Assembly (NCBI RefSeq): GCF_000026105.1
Contig: NC_008027.1
Location: 1,311,001-1,375,000, forward strand
DNA: 64,000 nucleotides
Source: Pseudomonas entomophila L48
Lineage (GTDB): Bacteria; Pseudomonadota; Gammaproteobacteria; Pseudomonadales; Pseudomonadaceae
Direction of reading: 5' to 3'
Positions within the stretch are counted from its first letter, which is position 1; each line of letters starts with the position of its first letter. Positions 56,601 through 64,000 of the stretch are shown here, piece after piece. The position numbers and the translations under genes are program-made. The notes below the pieces were generated by a model. The model was not told the DNA's origin and did not search any database. It worked only from the letters and a program-made list of their open reading frames with translations.

Positions 56601-57753
56601 ACAAGGTACCGCCCTGGACGCTGGACGCCACTTCCATATGCCCGCCGTGGGCCAGGGCGATCTGGCTGGCAATGTACAAGCCCAGCCCCAGGCCTTGTTG
56701 CGGGGTGTCGGACATCGGGCGAGTGAAGGGCTGGAACAGCAGCGGCAAGGTCTGGGCAGGAATCGGCGTGCCCTGGTTGTGCACGCTCAGGTTGAAGGTG
56801 CGGGCCTCGATGCTGGCACACACGGTCACCGGACTGTCTGGCGCGCCATGGGCCAGGGCGTTGGCGATCAGGTTCGACAGAAGTTGCGTGATTCGCTCGC
56901 GGTCGCAGAACAGCCCATTGATTTCGCCGATCTGCAGGTCGATGCGCCGTTGCGGGTGCACCCGCTGCAGCTCCGAGGCGACATGGCACAGCGCCTCGCG
57001 CAGGTCGTGGCAGGGTTGCAGGTTGAGCGCGATGCCGGCGCCCAAACGCCCACGGGCGAAGTCCAGGACATCGCGCACGAGCTGGGTGGCACGTTGGCCG
57101 CAGGTCAGGATGTGCTGGGCGATCAGCAGCTGTTTGTCATCCTGCAGGCGCTGGCTCAGCAACTCGGCGCCGGCGGTGATGGCAAACAACGGGTTGCGCA
57201 GATCGTGCCCCAGCACGGCAATGAACTGTTCTCGCACTTCAGCCATGGCCCGTTCCTTCTGCAGGGCCTGCTCGGTGCGCTGGGCGTTTGCCTCGCTCTC
57301 GATCTGGATCGCCAGCAAACGTGCGAAAGATTCCATCATTGGCTGGATGGCCGTGCCCTTCAGTGCGGTCGGGTTAGGGTCAAGGGCGCAGATGGTGCCG
57401 AAGAAGCTGCCATCGGTACGCAGCACCGGTACCGAGATGTAACTCTCGAAACGGTACTGTTTCGGCGCGTGATGAGCGCAGTACTGCTCATCTTCGCTGG
57501 CCTTGTCGATCACGATGGTCTGGCGGGTGCTGCGGATCTCGTGGCACAGCGTGGTGGCCACGTCGAGCTCGCCACCTACATCCAGGCCAAAACCCAGGGT
57601 GTCCTGCACGGCGCAGGCCGTCCAGCTGTTTTCGGTCACCCGCGCCACGGCGGCAAAGCGCAGCCCGGTGGTCTCGCAGATCACCTGGAGAATGGCGGGC
57701 ACCGCATTGATACGGCCGATGATGGCGATGTCGGTGCTGACGGCCTGGGTCAT
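56539..57753 (-). CDS. GAF-domain sensor histidine kinase
   Basis: A 404-residue kinase from ATG 57753 (416 from 57789; the start is uncertain). An N-terminal GAF domain (about 15-160) contains YCAHHAPKQYRFESYISVPV and FGTICALDP. The dimerisation H-box is VLGHDLRNPLFAI, the N-box LLSNLIANALAHGAP and the G-box GLGLGLYIASQIALAHGG. There is no membrane segment, so it is cytoplasmic, and no response regulator is adjacent (orphan kinase). The GAF ligand is unknown; similar kinases in pseudomonads act in phosphorelays. Confidence 0.88.
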   Translation of the reverse strand: MTQAVSTDIAIIGRINAVPAILQVICETTGLRFAAVARVTENSWTACAVQDTLGFGLDVGGELDVATTLCHEIRSTRQTIVIDKASEDEQYCAHHAPKQYRFESYISVPVLRTDGSFFGTICALDPNPTALKGTAIQPMMESFARLLAIQIESEANAQRTEQALQKERAMAEVREQFIAVLGHDLRNPLFAITAGAELLSQRLQDDKQLLIAQHILTCGQRATQLVRDVLDFARGRLGAGIALNLQPCHDLREALCHVASELQRVHPQRRIDLQIGEINGLFCDRERITQLLSNLIANALAHGAPDSPVTVCASIEARTFNLSVHNQGTPIPAQTLPLLFQPFTRPMSDTPQQGLGLGLYIASQIALAHGGHMEVASSVQGGTLFSLRLPLDRPGVPAIPPASS

Positions 57754-57939
57754 GAACGTTCCGCAGTGATCACTGGCAAAAGGGGTCATGAACCAGTCTA
57801 GCGGGCTTGTGAAAGGCGAATGAAAAACCTTGGCGAACAGTCTCGCAGTTGCGTTAGGCTGGCACCTGCGCGTAGCCCACCAGAGGCGACCGCCCCAGCC
57901 CGGCGTGCGTCACTTCCGAACTTTTTGCGAGGTTACGTC

Positions 57940-58266
57940 ATGGCCATCACGTCCCAGGACATCTGCAACGCCGCCGACCAGCTCAAGGGTTTCGTCGGTT
58001 TCCACGGCAAGCGCGGCACCCATATCGTGCGCTTTTCCGAAGATTCGTTCGGCATGGATGTGGCCGACGACAGCATTACCCCCTGCAGCGAGTTCGTCTG
58101 GCGCGCCGAAGGCGATCGGCGTATGGCACTGTGCCGCGAGCGCCTGGCGCTGCTGTTCGGCCAGCATGTCGACGACCGCCTGAACATCGGCGAGCCCCTG
58201 CGCCTCTACCTGCGGCGTACCGACCTGCCGGAAATCGTCGCCGAGCGCAGCCCCATCACCCGATAG
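57940..58266 (+). CDS. Conserved hypothetical protein (108 residues)
   Basis: ATG 57940 has GAGG 8 bases upstream. The protein includes ITSQDICNAADQLKGFVGFH, GKRGTHIVRFSEDSFGMDVA and a basic segment (CRERLALLFG), ending LPEIVAERSPITR. No signal, membrane segment or known family is seen. It is convergent with the CHASE4-GGDEF-EAL gene 11 bp away. Confidence 0.72.
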   Translation: MAITSQDICNAADQLKGFVGFHGKRGTHIVRFSEDSFGMDVADDSITPCSEFVWRAEGDRRMALCRERLALLFGQHVDDRLNIGEPLRLYLRRTDLPEIVAERSPITR

Positions 58267-58277
58267 GTGTCGGTGGC

Positions 58278-60860
58278 TCAGGAAACGCCTTGGCGTACAT
58301 CCCGCGCCGACAGCAAGGCCTCGAAGCCTTCCCGGTCTACCGGCTTGCTCAGGTAGTAGCCCTGCACCTCGTGGCAGTTCTCCTTGCCCAGCGCCTGGAG
58401 CTGCTGCTCGGTCTCCACCCCCTCGGCGGTGACGGTCAGGCCCATGGCCTGGCCGAGGCTGATGATGGCCTGAACCACCGCCTTGTCGTTACCGCTCTGG
58501 CTGCTCAGCCCGGCAATGAAGCGTTTGTCGATCTTGATGCTGTCGAACGGATAAGTGCGCAGGTAGCCCAGCGACGAGTAGCCGGTACCGAAATCATCCA
58601 TGTTCAGGCGCACACCCAGTTCCTTGAGCGCGAGCATGGTGCCCAGGGCGCCCTCGATATCGTTGAGCATGACGTTCTCGGTGATCTCCAGTTCCAGGCG
58701 CTGGGCCGGGAAGCCGGTCTCCAGCAGCACCTGGCGCACATCGGCGACCACGTCGCTGCGGGAGAACTGCGCGGGTGACAGGTTGACCGACACCAGCAAC
58801 TCTTCGGGCCAGTCGCGGGCAGCGCGGCAGGCTTCGGCCAGCACCCAGCGACCCAGGGGCACGATCAGGTCGCTCTGCTCGGCCAGCGGGATGAACGTGT
58901 CCGGCCCCAGCAGGCCCTCCTGGGGGTGTTGCCAGCGCAGCAGGGCCTCGACCGAGACGATGTGCAGGTCGTCCAGGCGATAGCGCGGTTGATAGTGCAA
59001 AACGAACTCGTGCTGTTTGATGGCCCGGCGCAGGTCGTTTTCCAGCTGGCGACGGTACTGGATCTGCTGGTTCATCTCCGGCGAGAAGTAGCGCCAGGTG
59101 TTCTTGCCGTCGGCCTTGGCCTGGTAGAGGGCGATGTCGGCGCAGCGGATCAGTTCGCCGGCATCGTAGCCCTGGACCCGGGTCTGGGCTACGCCGATGC
59201 TGGCGCCGATATGCAATTGATGCGCCTCGTAGCTGATCGGTTGCTGCAGCAGGTCGAGCAGGCGGGCGCAGAAACGGTCGATTTCGCTGCGGGTGTCCAC
59301 GCCATGCAGCACCAGTACGAATTCGTCGCCGCCCAGGCGGGCGACCAGGTCATCGTCACGGGTGGTGTCGCGCAGGCGATTGGCGACTTCCTGCAGCACC
59401 GCGTCGCCAGCGGGGTGGCCGAGGGAGTCGTTGATCGGCTTGAAGCTGTCCAGGTCGAGCAGCAGCAAGGTCAGGGGCGGCGAGTCGCTGCCGCGAAGCA
59501 ACGCTTGTTCGAGGTGACGCGACAGTTTGTTGCGGTTGGCAAGGCCCGTCAGGGCATCGTGCATCGACAGGTGCTGGATGCGGGCATGGGCGGCGACCTC
59601 GTCGGTGATGTCGCTGGCCGTGCCGCGGAACCCGGCGAGTTTGCCGTCGAACACGATCGAACGCGCCGAGACGCGGCAATAGCGGTTCTGCCCGGTGGCA
59701 TCGTCGTAGTTGCAGCGCAGGTTGGCCAGTTGTTGCGCGTCGCTGTCGGCCTGGCTGTCCAGCCAGGGCAGCAAGGGCGTGGTGTCACAGGCCAGCAACT
59801 GGTTGAGTGGCTGCCCCAGCCAGTGCTCGACCGGGTAGCCGGTGACCTTGACGAAACGTTGCGACAGGTAGGTCAATCGATGGTGCCGGTCGGTCTCCCA
59901 GATCCAGTCGGACGCTGCCTCGGCCACGGCCCGAAAACGCTGCTCGCTGGCCTCCAGGGCCTGGTTGCTCTGCTGCAGGCGCAGCAGGCTTTGGTCGATG
60001 GCCTGGGAACTGCGTAGGGCGTGGCGGAACAGGTAGGCCAGCACCAAGCCCATGATCAGCAGCACACCCAGCAAAGGCGGAAGTACTGCCCATAACAACT
60101 GGCGGCCGGGCTCGGGGCTGTCCCAGGCCAGGTGGTAGCCGGTATCACCCAGGTCGATATGGGGTTGTTCGGGCGCTTCGGCGACGTTTTTCTCCAGGCG
60201 CATCCTGGCCAGCCCTGCGCCTTCGCCCAGGCGGGCGAGCTTCGCTTCGGTCAACTGGTCGATGAACAGCATCACCGGTGCCTGGCTGACCTCGCTTTCG
60301 GTCACTTCCTTGTCGGGCCTTATCGCCGCGGCGCTGAGCACCGCCGGCCAGCCATTGAAGCGAATGAAATGGGTGACTTGCTCGCGTGCCGGGGCGGCCT
60401 TGCGCGCTTCGTCGATCAATGGCGCCAACGCGGTGTCCACATAGGCGCTGGCGGGGGAGTGGCTGGGCTTGCCTTTGAACAGCGCGTAGCTGGTGCGCTC
60501 GTCCTCGACCACGAATACACCCTCGTAGCCGCTGGCGCTGTACAGCGATTCGCCGACGTTCTTCTCGTCATAGGCCCATTGCCAGTCGACCTTGCCAACC
60601 AGATGCTCGTAGGCGACGTCCCAGACGGCATAGCTGGAAAGAAACTGACGCGAGGCCAGCAGCCGTTGCTCCAGCGCCTGGGTGGCGTGGAAGGTGCTGC
60701 GGTCGCGCTCCTGCCGGTCGAGGGTGGCGGCGATGTTGAACAAGGCACCGAGGGCGATCAGGCAGGCCAGGCCGAACACGGCGCAGAAGCCGCCGACCAG
60801 CCGACGCATCTGCAGGCGTGAGGTGGGGGTGGAAGGTGAAAGGTCGACGTTCCTGTCCAT
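58278..60860 (-). CDS. CHASE4-PAS-GGDEF-EAL c-di-GMP enzyme
   Basis: An 860-residue membrane sensor. Two transmembrane helices (about 20-45 and 255-280) enclose a periplasmic CHASE4-type domain (SSYAVWDVAYEHLVG and KNVGESLYSASGYEGVFVV). A PAS domain (about 305-430) follows, with WIWETDRHHRLTYLSQRFV. GGDEF is intact (LGGDEF with I-site RDDD five residues before) and EAL is intact (EALLRWQHP, DDFGTGYSS, EGVETEQQ). It is upstream of, and co-directional with, the MASE2 cyclase gene (51 bp). Confidence 0.93.
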   Translation of the reverse strand: MDRNVDLSPSTPTSRLQMRRLVGGFCAVFGLACLIALGALFNIAATLDRQERDRSTFHATQALEQRLLASRQFLSSYAVWDVAYEHLVGKVDWQWAYDEKNVGESLYSASGYEGVFVVEDERTSYALFKGKPSHSPASAYVDTALAPLIDEARKAAPAREQVTHFIRFNGWPAVLSAAAIRPDKEVTESEVSQAPVMLFIDQLTEAKLARLGEGAGLARMRLEKNVAEAPEQPHIDLGDTGYHLAWDSPEPGRQLLWAVLPPLLGVLLIMGLVLAYLFRHALRSSQAIDQSLLRLQQSNQALEASEQRFRAVAEAASDWIWETDRHHRLTYLSQRFVKVTGYPVEHWLGQPLNQLLACDTTPLLPWLDSQADSDAQQLANLRCNYDDATGQNRYCRVSARSIVFDGKLAGFRGTASDITDEVAAHARIQHLSMHDALTGLANRNKLSRHLEQALLRGSDSPPLTLLLLDLDSFKPINDSLGHPAGDAVLQEVANRLRDTTRDDDLVARLGGDEFVLVLHGVDTRSEIDRFCARLLDLLQQPISYEAHQLHIGASIGVAQTRVQGYDAGELIRCADIALYQAKADGKNTWRYFSPEMNQQIQYRRQLENDLRRAIKQHEFVLHYQPRYRLDDLHIVSVEALLRWQHPQEGLLGPDTFIPLAEQSDLIVPLGRWVLAEACRAARDWPEELLVSVNLSPAQFSRSDVVADVRQVLLETGFPAQRLELEITENVMLNDIEGALGTMLALKELGVRLNMDDFGTGYSSLGYLRTYPFDSIKIDKRFIAGLSSQSGNDKAVVQAIISLGQAMGLTVTAEGVETEQQLQALGKENCHEVQGYYLSKPVDREGFEALLSARDVRQGVS

Positions 60861-60911
60861 GTACGGGCGACTCCTTCGACAGCCGTCTTCCGCCCGAGCC
60901 TGGGGGAAGCT

Positions 60912-61988
60912 TCACTCAGGATAGGCCAGCCTGAGCGCTGTGACGCCGCCGCGGGCGAAATTGACCTGGTCGCGCCCCTGGTGCTTGGCCGCATAGAGCG
61001 CCCGATCGGCCTCGGCCAGCCAGTGCTCCGGAGTCGGCAGGCCTGGCTGGAATGCCGCCAGGCCGATGCTGAGGCTGATGCGCAGGTCCGGCAGCTGCGG
61101 GTTTCGATAGTCGCCCACGCGCTCGCGCAGGCGCTCCATGGCCTGGCAGGCATGGGCTTCCTGTGTGCCAGGGAGAATCACGCAGAACTCGTCGCCACCG
61201 TAGCGCCCGGCCAGGTCATCCTCGCGCAGGCTGCGCTTGAGCTCCTGGCTGAGTTGGCGCAACACGCAGTCGCCGACTACATGGCCGTAGGTATCGTTGA
61301 TGGTCTTGAAGTGGTCGATGTCGATCAGGGCAATGACCGCCGGCAGTTGTTGTTGCTGGCAGATCTGGAACTTGAGCAGCAGCAGGTCCTTCCAGGAACC
61401 ATGGTTGAGCAGGCCGGTAAGGCTGTCGGTGCGGCTCAGGGCACTGAGCCGGCGCTTGTGCTCGGCCAGCTTGATTGCCAGCTGGTAGCACACCCCGCCC
61501 AGGGCCAGCGGGTACAGCGTGAGCATCGGCAGGCAGGCAAGTACCTGCAATTGCGTGGCCTGCGGTTGCAGTCCGGTGCCGAGCAGGGCGCTGGCCAGCA
61601 GCATGCCGCAAAGCTGGGCCAGCAGGCCCCGCACCAGCAGGCGCTTGCCACCGGCGGCGACGTTGTTCATGGTCATCATCGACAGGATGGTCACGCCGGG
61701 CAGCGGGTTGAAGTGCATGGCCGCAGTCCAGAAGCCGCCCATCAACGAGTCGAGCAGCATGTTGCGTTGTTCAGCTTGGTACGGGTTGGCCGAGTGTCGC
61801 GCCCATGCGTAAGCCACATGCGGCCACGCCAGGCCGTTGAAAAGCAGCAGTGCCCAGGCCCAGTGCGGCAGCGCCAGCGGTGCGACGGCGGCCATCACGC
61901 TGAACAGGCCGATGCCCAGGCCGATGATCCGCGGCAGGTAGATGCGCCTGACGAAAGAAAGCCCCTTGCCGCTGCGGTTGTCGATCAT
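60912..61988 (-). CDS. MASE2-GGDEF diguanylate cyclase
   Basis: A 358-residue membrane cyclase. The N-terminal MASE2 sensor (about 1-165) includes YLPRIIGLGIGLFSVMAAVA and WPHVAYAWARHS, the hallmark of AdrA/DgcC-like enzymes. The cyclase domain starts at TDSLTGLLNHGSW, with active site YGGDEF and an I-site REDD five residues before it. It makes c-di-GMP, possibly for cellulose or exopolysaccharide control. It precedes the CHASE4 gene in the same direction. Confidence 0.93.
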   Translation of the reverse strand: MIDNRSGKGLSFVRRIYLPRIIGLGIGLFSVMAAVAPLALPHWAWALLLFNGLAWPHVAYAWARHSANPYQAEQRNMLLDSLMGGFWTAAMHFNPLPGVTILSMMTMNNVAAGGKRLLVRGLLAQLCGMLLASALLGTGLQPQATQLQVLACLPMLTLYPLALGGVCYQLAIKLAEHKRRLSALSRTDSLTGLLNHGSWKDLLLLKFQICQQQQLPAVIALIDIDHFKTINDTYGHVVGDCVLRQLSQELKRSLREDDLAGRYGGDEFCVILPGTQEAHACQAMERLRERVGDYRNPQLPDLRISLSIGLAAFQPGLPTPEHWLAEADRALYAAKHQGRDQVNFARGGVTALRLAYPE

Positions 61989-62114
61989 GGTTGTCGTTCT
62001 TCTGTGAGGCGCCGTTTATCGCATAAGTCGTGTGAATATTGTTGAACAATCGTTCATCTGCGAAAAATGACCTTGCAAGCCAATTCACGGTTGATCCGAT
62101 CCCTATGGAGTAGC

Positions 62115-63209
62115 ATGAAGGCTTTCCTCTTGCTCGGAGTGTTCCTGCTCATGGTCCCCATGGCTACCCCTGCCGGCGAGTCGGCACCGCATCGGGATGG
62201 ACGTTTTCACAACCAGGTCGCGCTGCCCAAGGATGGAGTGCTCAAGAAGCTGCGCATTGGCTTCAAGTACCTGCTGCTGCGCAAACCGCCCGAAACCCGA
62301 CCGGATGCGGCGCTGAGCCTGCAGCCCATGACCCGCCAGCAGGTGCTCGATGCCCCGGACCATAGCCTTTGGCGCCTAGGGCACTCCACCGTATTGCTCA
62401 AGTTGCGCGGGCGCTTCTTCATTACCGACCCGGTGTTCGCCGAGCGCGCCTCGCCCGTGCAGTGGGCCGGGCCCTTGCGTTTCCATGCGCCGCCTCTGGC
62501 GCTCGATGACCTGCCGCCGCTGACGGCGGTCATTCTTTCCCATGACCATTTCGACCACCTCGATGAACAGGCCATTCGCCGCTTGGCGCCTCGCACTGAG
62601 CATTTCCTCGCGCCGCTGGGCGTGGGCGATCTGCTGGCCGAATGGGGAGTACCGCCCGACAAGGTGCGGCAACTGGACTGGTGGCAGGAGACCGAGGTCG
62701 AGGGCGTGCGCTTCGTGGCCACCCCGGCGCAGCATTTTTCCGGGCGTGGGCTGTTCGACAGCAATCGTCGGCTGTGGGCGTCCTGGGTAATGATTGACGA
62801 AGACCTGCGGGTATTCTTCAGTGGCGATACCGGATATTTCGCGGGCTTCCGGGAAATCGGCGAGCGCTATGGGCCGTTCGACCTGACCCTGATCGAAACG
62901 GGTGCCTATAACGTAGCCTGGCCAAGCGTGCACATGCAGCCGGAGCAAAGCCTGCAGGCGCATCTGGATCTGCGTGGGCGTTGGCTGTTGCCCATCCATA
63001 ACGGCACGTTCGATCTTTCTATCCACAGCTGGCAGGAGCCTTTCGAGCGCATCCTTGCATTGGCCAATGCCGAGCAGGTGCAACTGAGCACGCCCCAGAT
63101 GGGGGAGCGGGTCAGTCTCGATTCCCCCCATCCTGGGCAGAACTGGTGGCGGCCACGGCCTTTACCGCAGCAGGGCAGGGCGGCTGAACGGGCAGTCGCG
63201 GTACGCTAG
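62115..63209 (+). CDS. MBL-fold metallo-hydrolase with signal peptide
   Basis: A 364-residue protein. ATG 62115 (GGAG 4 bases upstream) gives a signal peptide MKAFLLLGVFLLMVPMATPA. The metallo-beta-lactamase motif is SHDHFDHLD (HxHxDH), followed by ATPAQHFSGRG (His) and FFSGDTGYFAG (Asp). The layout resembles the NAPE-PLD/UlaG-like branch, so a phosphodiesterase-type activity is possible. The stop overlaps the convergent FNT gene by 3 bp (CTAG). Confidence 0.88.
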   Translation: MKAFLLLGVFLLMVPMATPAGESAPHRDGRFHNQVALPKDGVLKKLRIGFKYLLLRKPPETRPDAALSLQPMTRQQVLDAPDHSLWRLGHSTVLLKLRGRFFITDPVFAERASPVQWAGPLRFHAPPLALDDLPPLTAVILSHDHFDHLDEQAIRRLAPRTEHFLAPLGVGDLLAEWGVPPDKVRQLDWWQETEVEGVRFVATPAQHFSGRGLFDSNRRLWASWVMIDEDLRVFFSGDTGYFAGFREIGERYGPFDLTLIETGAYNVAWPSVHMQPEQSLQAHLDLRGRWLLPIHNGTFDLSIHSWQEPFERILALANAEQVQLSTPQMGERVSLDSPHPGQNWWRPRPLPQQGRAAERAVAVR

Positions 63210-64000
63210 CTTTCTGTTCTCGAGTGTTTTGTATCCTTTAACAGCTTCGAGGGTGGCTTGCCGCTGTCGCTGCGTACCTGGGCATGACTGATCAGGGCGA
63301 AGATGAAGCTGCCACCAATGATGTTGCCGGCCAGGGTGGGCAGGGCGAAGTCCAGCCAGAATGCGCGCCAGGTCTGCTCGCCGGCCCAGACCAGGTAGGA
63401 CACCTCCACCGAGCCCACTACTATATGAGTGAAGTCACCCAGGGCCATCAGGTAGGTGATCATCAGGATGATCCAGATCTTGGCGTGCTCCATGGACGGG
63501 ATCATCCACACCATGGTGGCGATCATCCAGCCCGAGACGATGCCCTTGGCGAACATCTGCGTAATGCCGTTCTCCATTACCTTGCGGCCCACCTCGAGGA
63601 AGGCGGTATCGGTCTTGGCGTCGAAGATCGGCAGCTCGAGCATTACCCAGGCCACCAGCAGCGTACCCGCCAGATTCCCCAGCAGGACGATGCACCATAG
63701 GCGCAGCAGGCGGCCAAGGTTGGCCAAGGTGGGGGTGGTCATGACCGGCAGGACAGCAGTCAGGGTGTTCTCGGTGAATAATTGCTGGCGGGCCAGTATG
63801 ACCGCGAGAAAGCCTGCGGCATAACCCAGGCTGGCGATCACCTGGGCGCTGTCGCCTTCGGGCAAGCGGGCATAGAACAGTCCCATGGCCATCAACGACA
63901 GGCCCATGGTCAGGCCCGCCGCCAGCGCCGACCACCATAAGGCGGCGAGGGTACGTTCCAGCTCCTGGTCGCCCTGGTAGCGGATGATCTCGTGCAGCAC
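63206..64000 (-). CDS. Formate/nitrite transporter (FNT)-family protein, 5' end outside the window
   Basis: At least 264 residues, open at the window edge; the GTG at 64000 may not be the true start. Six hydrophobic segments are visible, with the FNT-like loops AILARQQLFTENTLTAVLPV and FAKGIVSGWMIATMVWMIPS, which resemble YfdC-type members more than FocA or NirC. The C-terminal tail is basic and soluble (KPPSKLLKDTKHSRTES). Substrate unknown. Confidence 0.82.
   Translation of the reverse strand: MLHEIIRYQGDQELERTLAALWWSALAAGLTMGLSLMAMGLFYARLPEGDSAQVIASLGYAAGFLAVILARQQLFTENTLTAVLPVMTTPTLANLGRLLRLWCIVLLGNLAGTLLVAWVMLELPIFDAKTDTAFLEVGRKVMENGITQMFAKGIVSGWMIATMVWMIPSMEHAKIWIILMITYLMALGDFTHIVVGSVEVSYLVWAGEQTWRAFWLDFALPTLAGNIIGGSFIFALISHAQVRSDSGKPPSKLLKDTKHSRTES

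Overview
The window is chromosomal DNA from a Pseudomonas of the putida/fluorescens type. Four things point there: GC-rich coding with heavy G/C third positions; the conserved blocks wspE-wspF-wspR, prfB-lysS and ppc-adk-tsaB; a Bra/Liv branched-chain amino acid operon; and many REP hairpins of the GGAGCCGGC..GCCGGCGAAC and GGAGCGGATTCATCCGCGATG kinds. Almost everything is core genome. The one clear insertion is an IS481-type element at 2889-4177.

Layout. 1-2253: end of the Wsp surface-sensing operon (WspE tail, WspF methylesterase, WspR diguanylate cyclase). 2254-4659: repeat-rich island holding the intact IS, flanked by two inverted copies of a dispersed repeat with hexanucleotide tracts. 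4660-7351: prfB (with its programmed +1 frameshift) and lysS. 7435-11338: TetR regulator, lipoprotein, QEGLA-motif (DUF1704) protein, alpha/beta hydrolase and a small membrane protein. 11652-12900: LptF-like OmpA lipoprotein and a DUF4398 lipoprotein, read leftward from a probable AlgU promoter. 13656-20113: ppc, adk, tsaB, a DUF72 protein and a PEP-mutase family enzyme. 20125-24594: a duplicated-motif protein, rsmJ, a CopD-like protein and dinG with a LexA-like site. 24676-33347: a GH50-like glycoside hydrolase, a serine hydrolase, an OmpA lipoprotein with a histone-like tail, pdxH, a glycine-zipper lipoprotein, an FAD enzyme and a COG3650 lipoprotein. 33578-38574: livF-livG-livM-livH-braC. 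38935-47998: DUF2288, a large tubulin/FtsZ-superfamily protein, a beta-hydroxyacid dehydrogenase, an MHYT-GGDEF-EAL protein and RapA. 48126-53062: small proteins, ccoM behind an ANR-like box, and a FUSC-DUF1656-HlyD export operon. 53191-57753: two divergent SDR/LysR pairs and a GAF histidine kinase. 57940-64000: a small protein, two more c-di-GMP enzymes, an MBL-fold hydrolase and a partial FNT transporter.

How the genes work together. Cyclic di-GMP is the recurring theme: WspR, the MHYT protein, the CHASE4 protein and the MASE2 cyclase all keep their catalytic motifs. Envelope lipoproteins and OmpA-type peptidoglycan binders form a second theme.

The most unusual gene is the tubulin-like GTPase at 39492-41723. 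It has FtsZ/tubulin nucleotide-binding loops in an otherwise uncharacterised 743-residue frame and stands apart from cell-division genes. Other points worth following are the hidden 38-residue ccoM gene, the HExxxH metallopeptidase signature in the QEGLA protein, and several palindromic operator-like sites.
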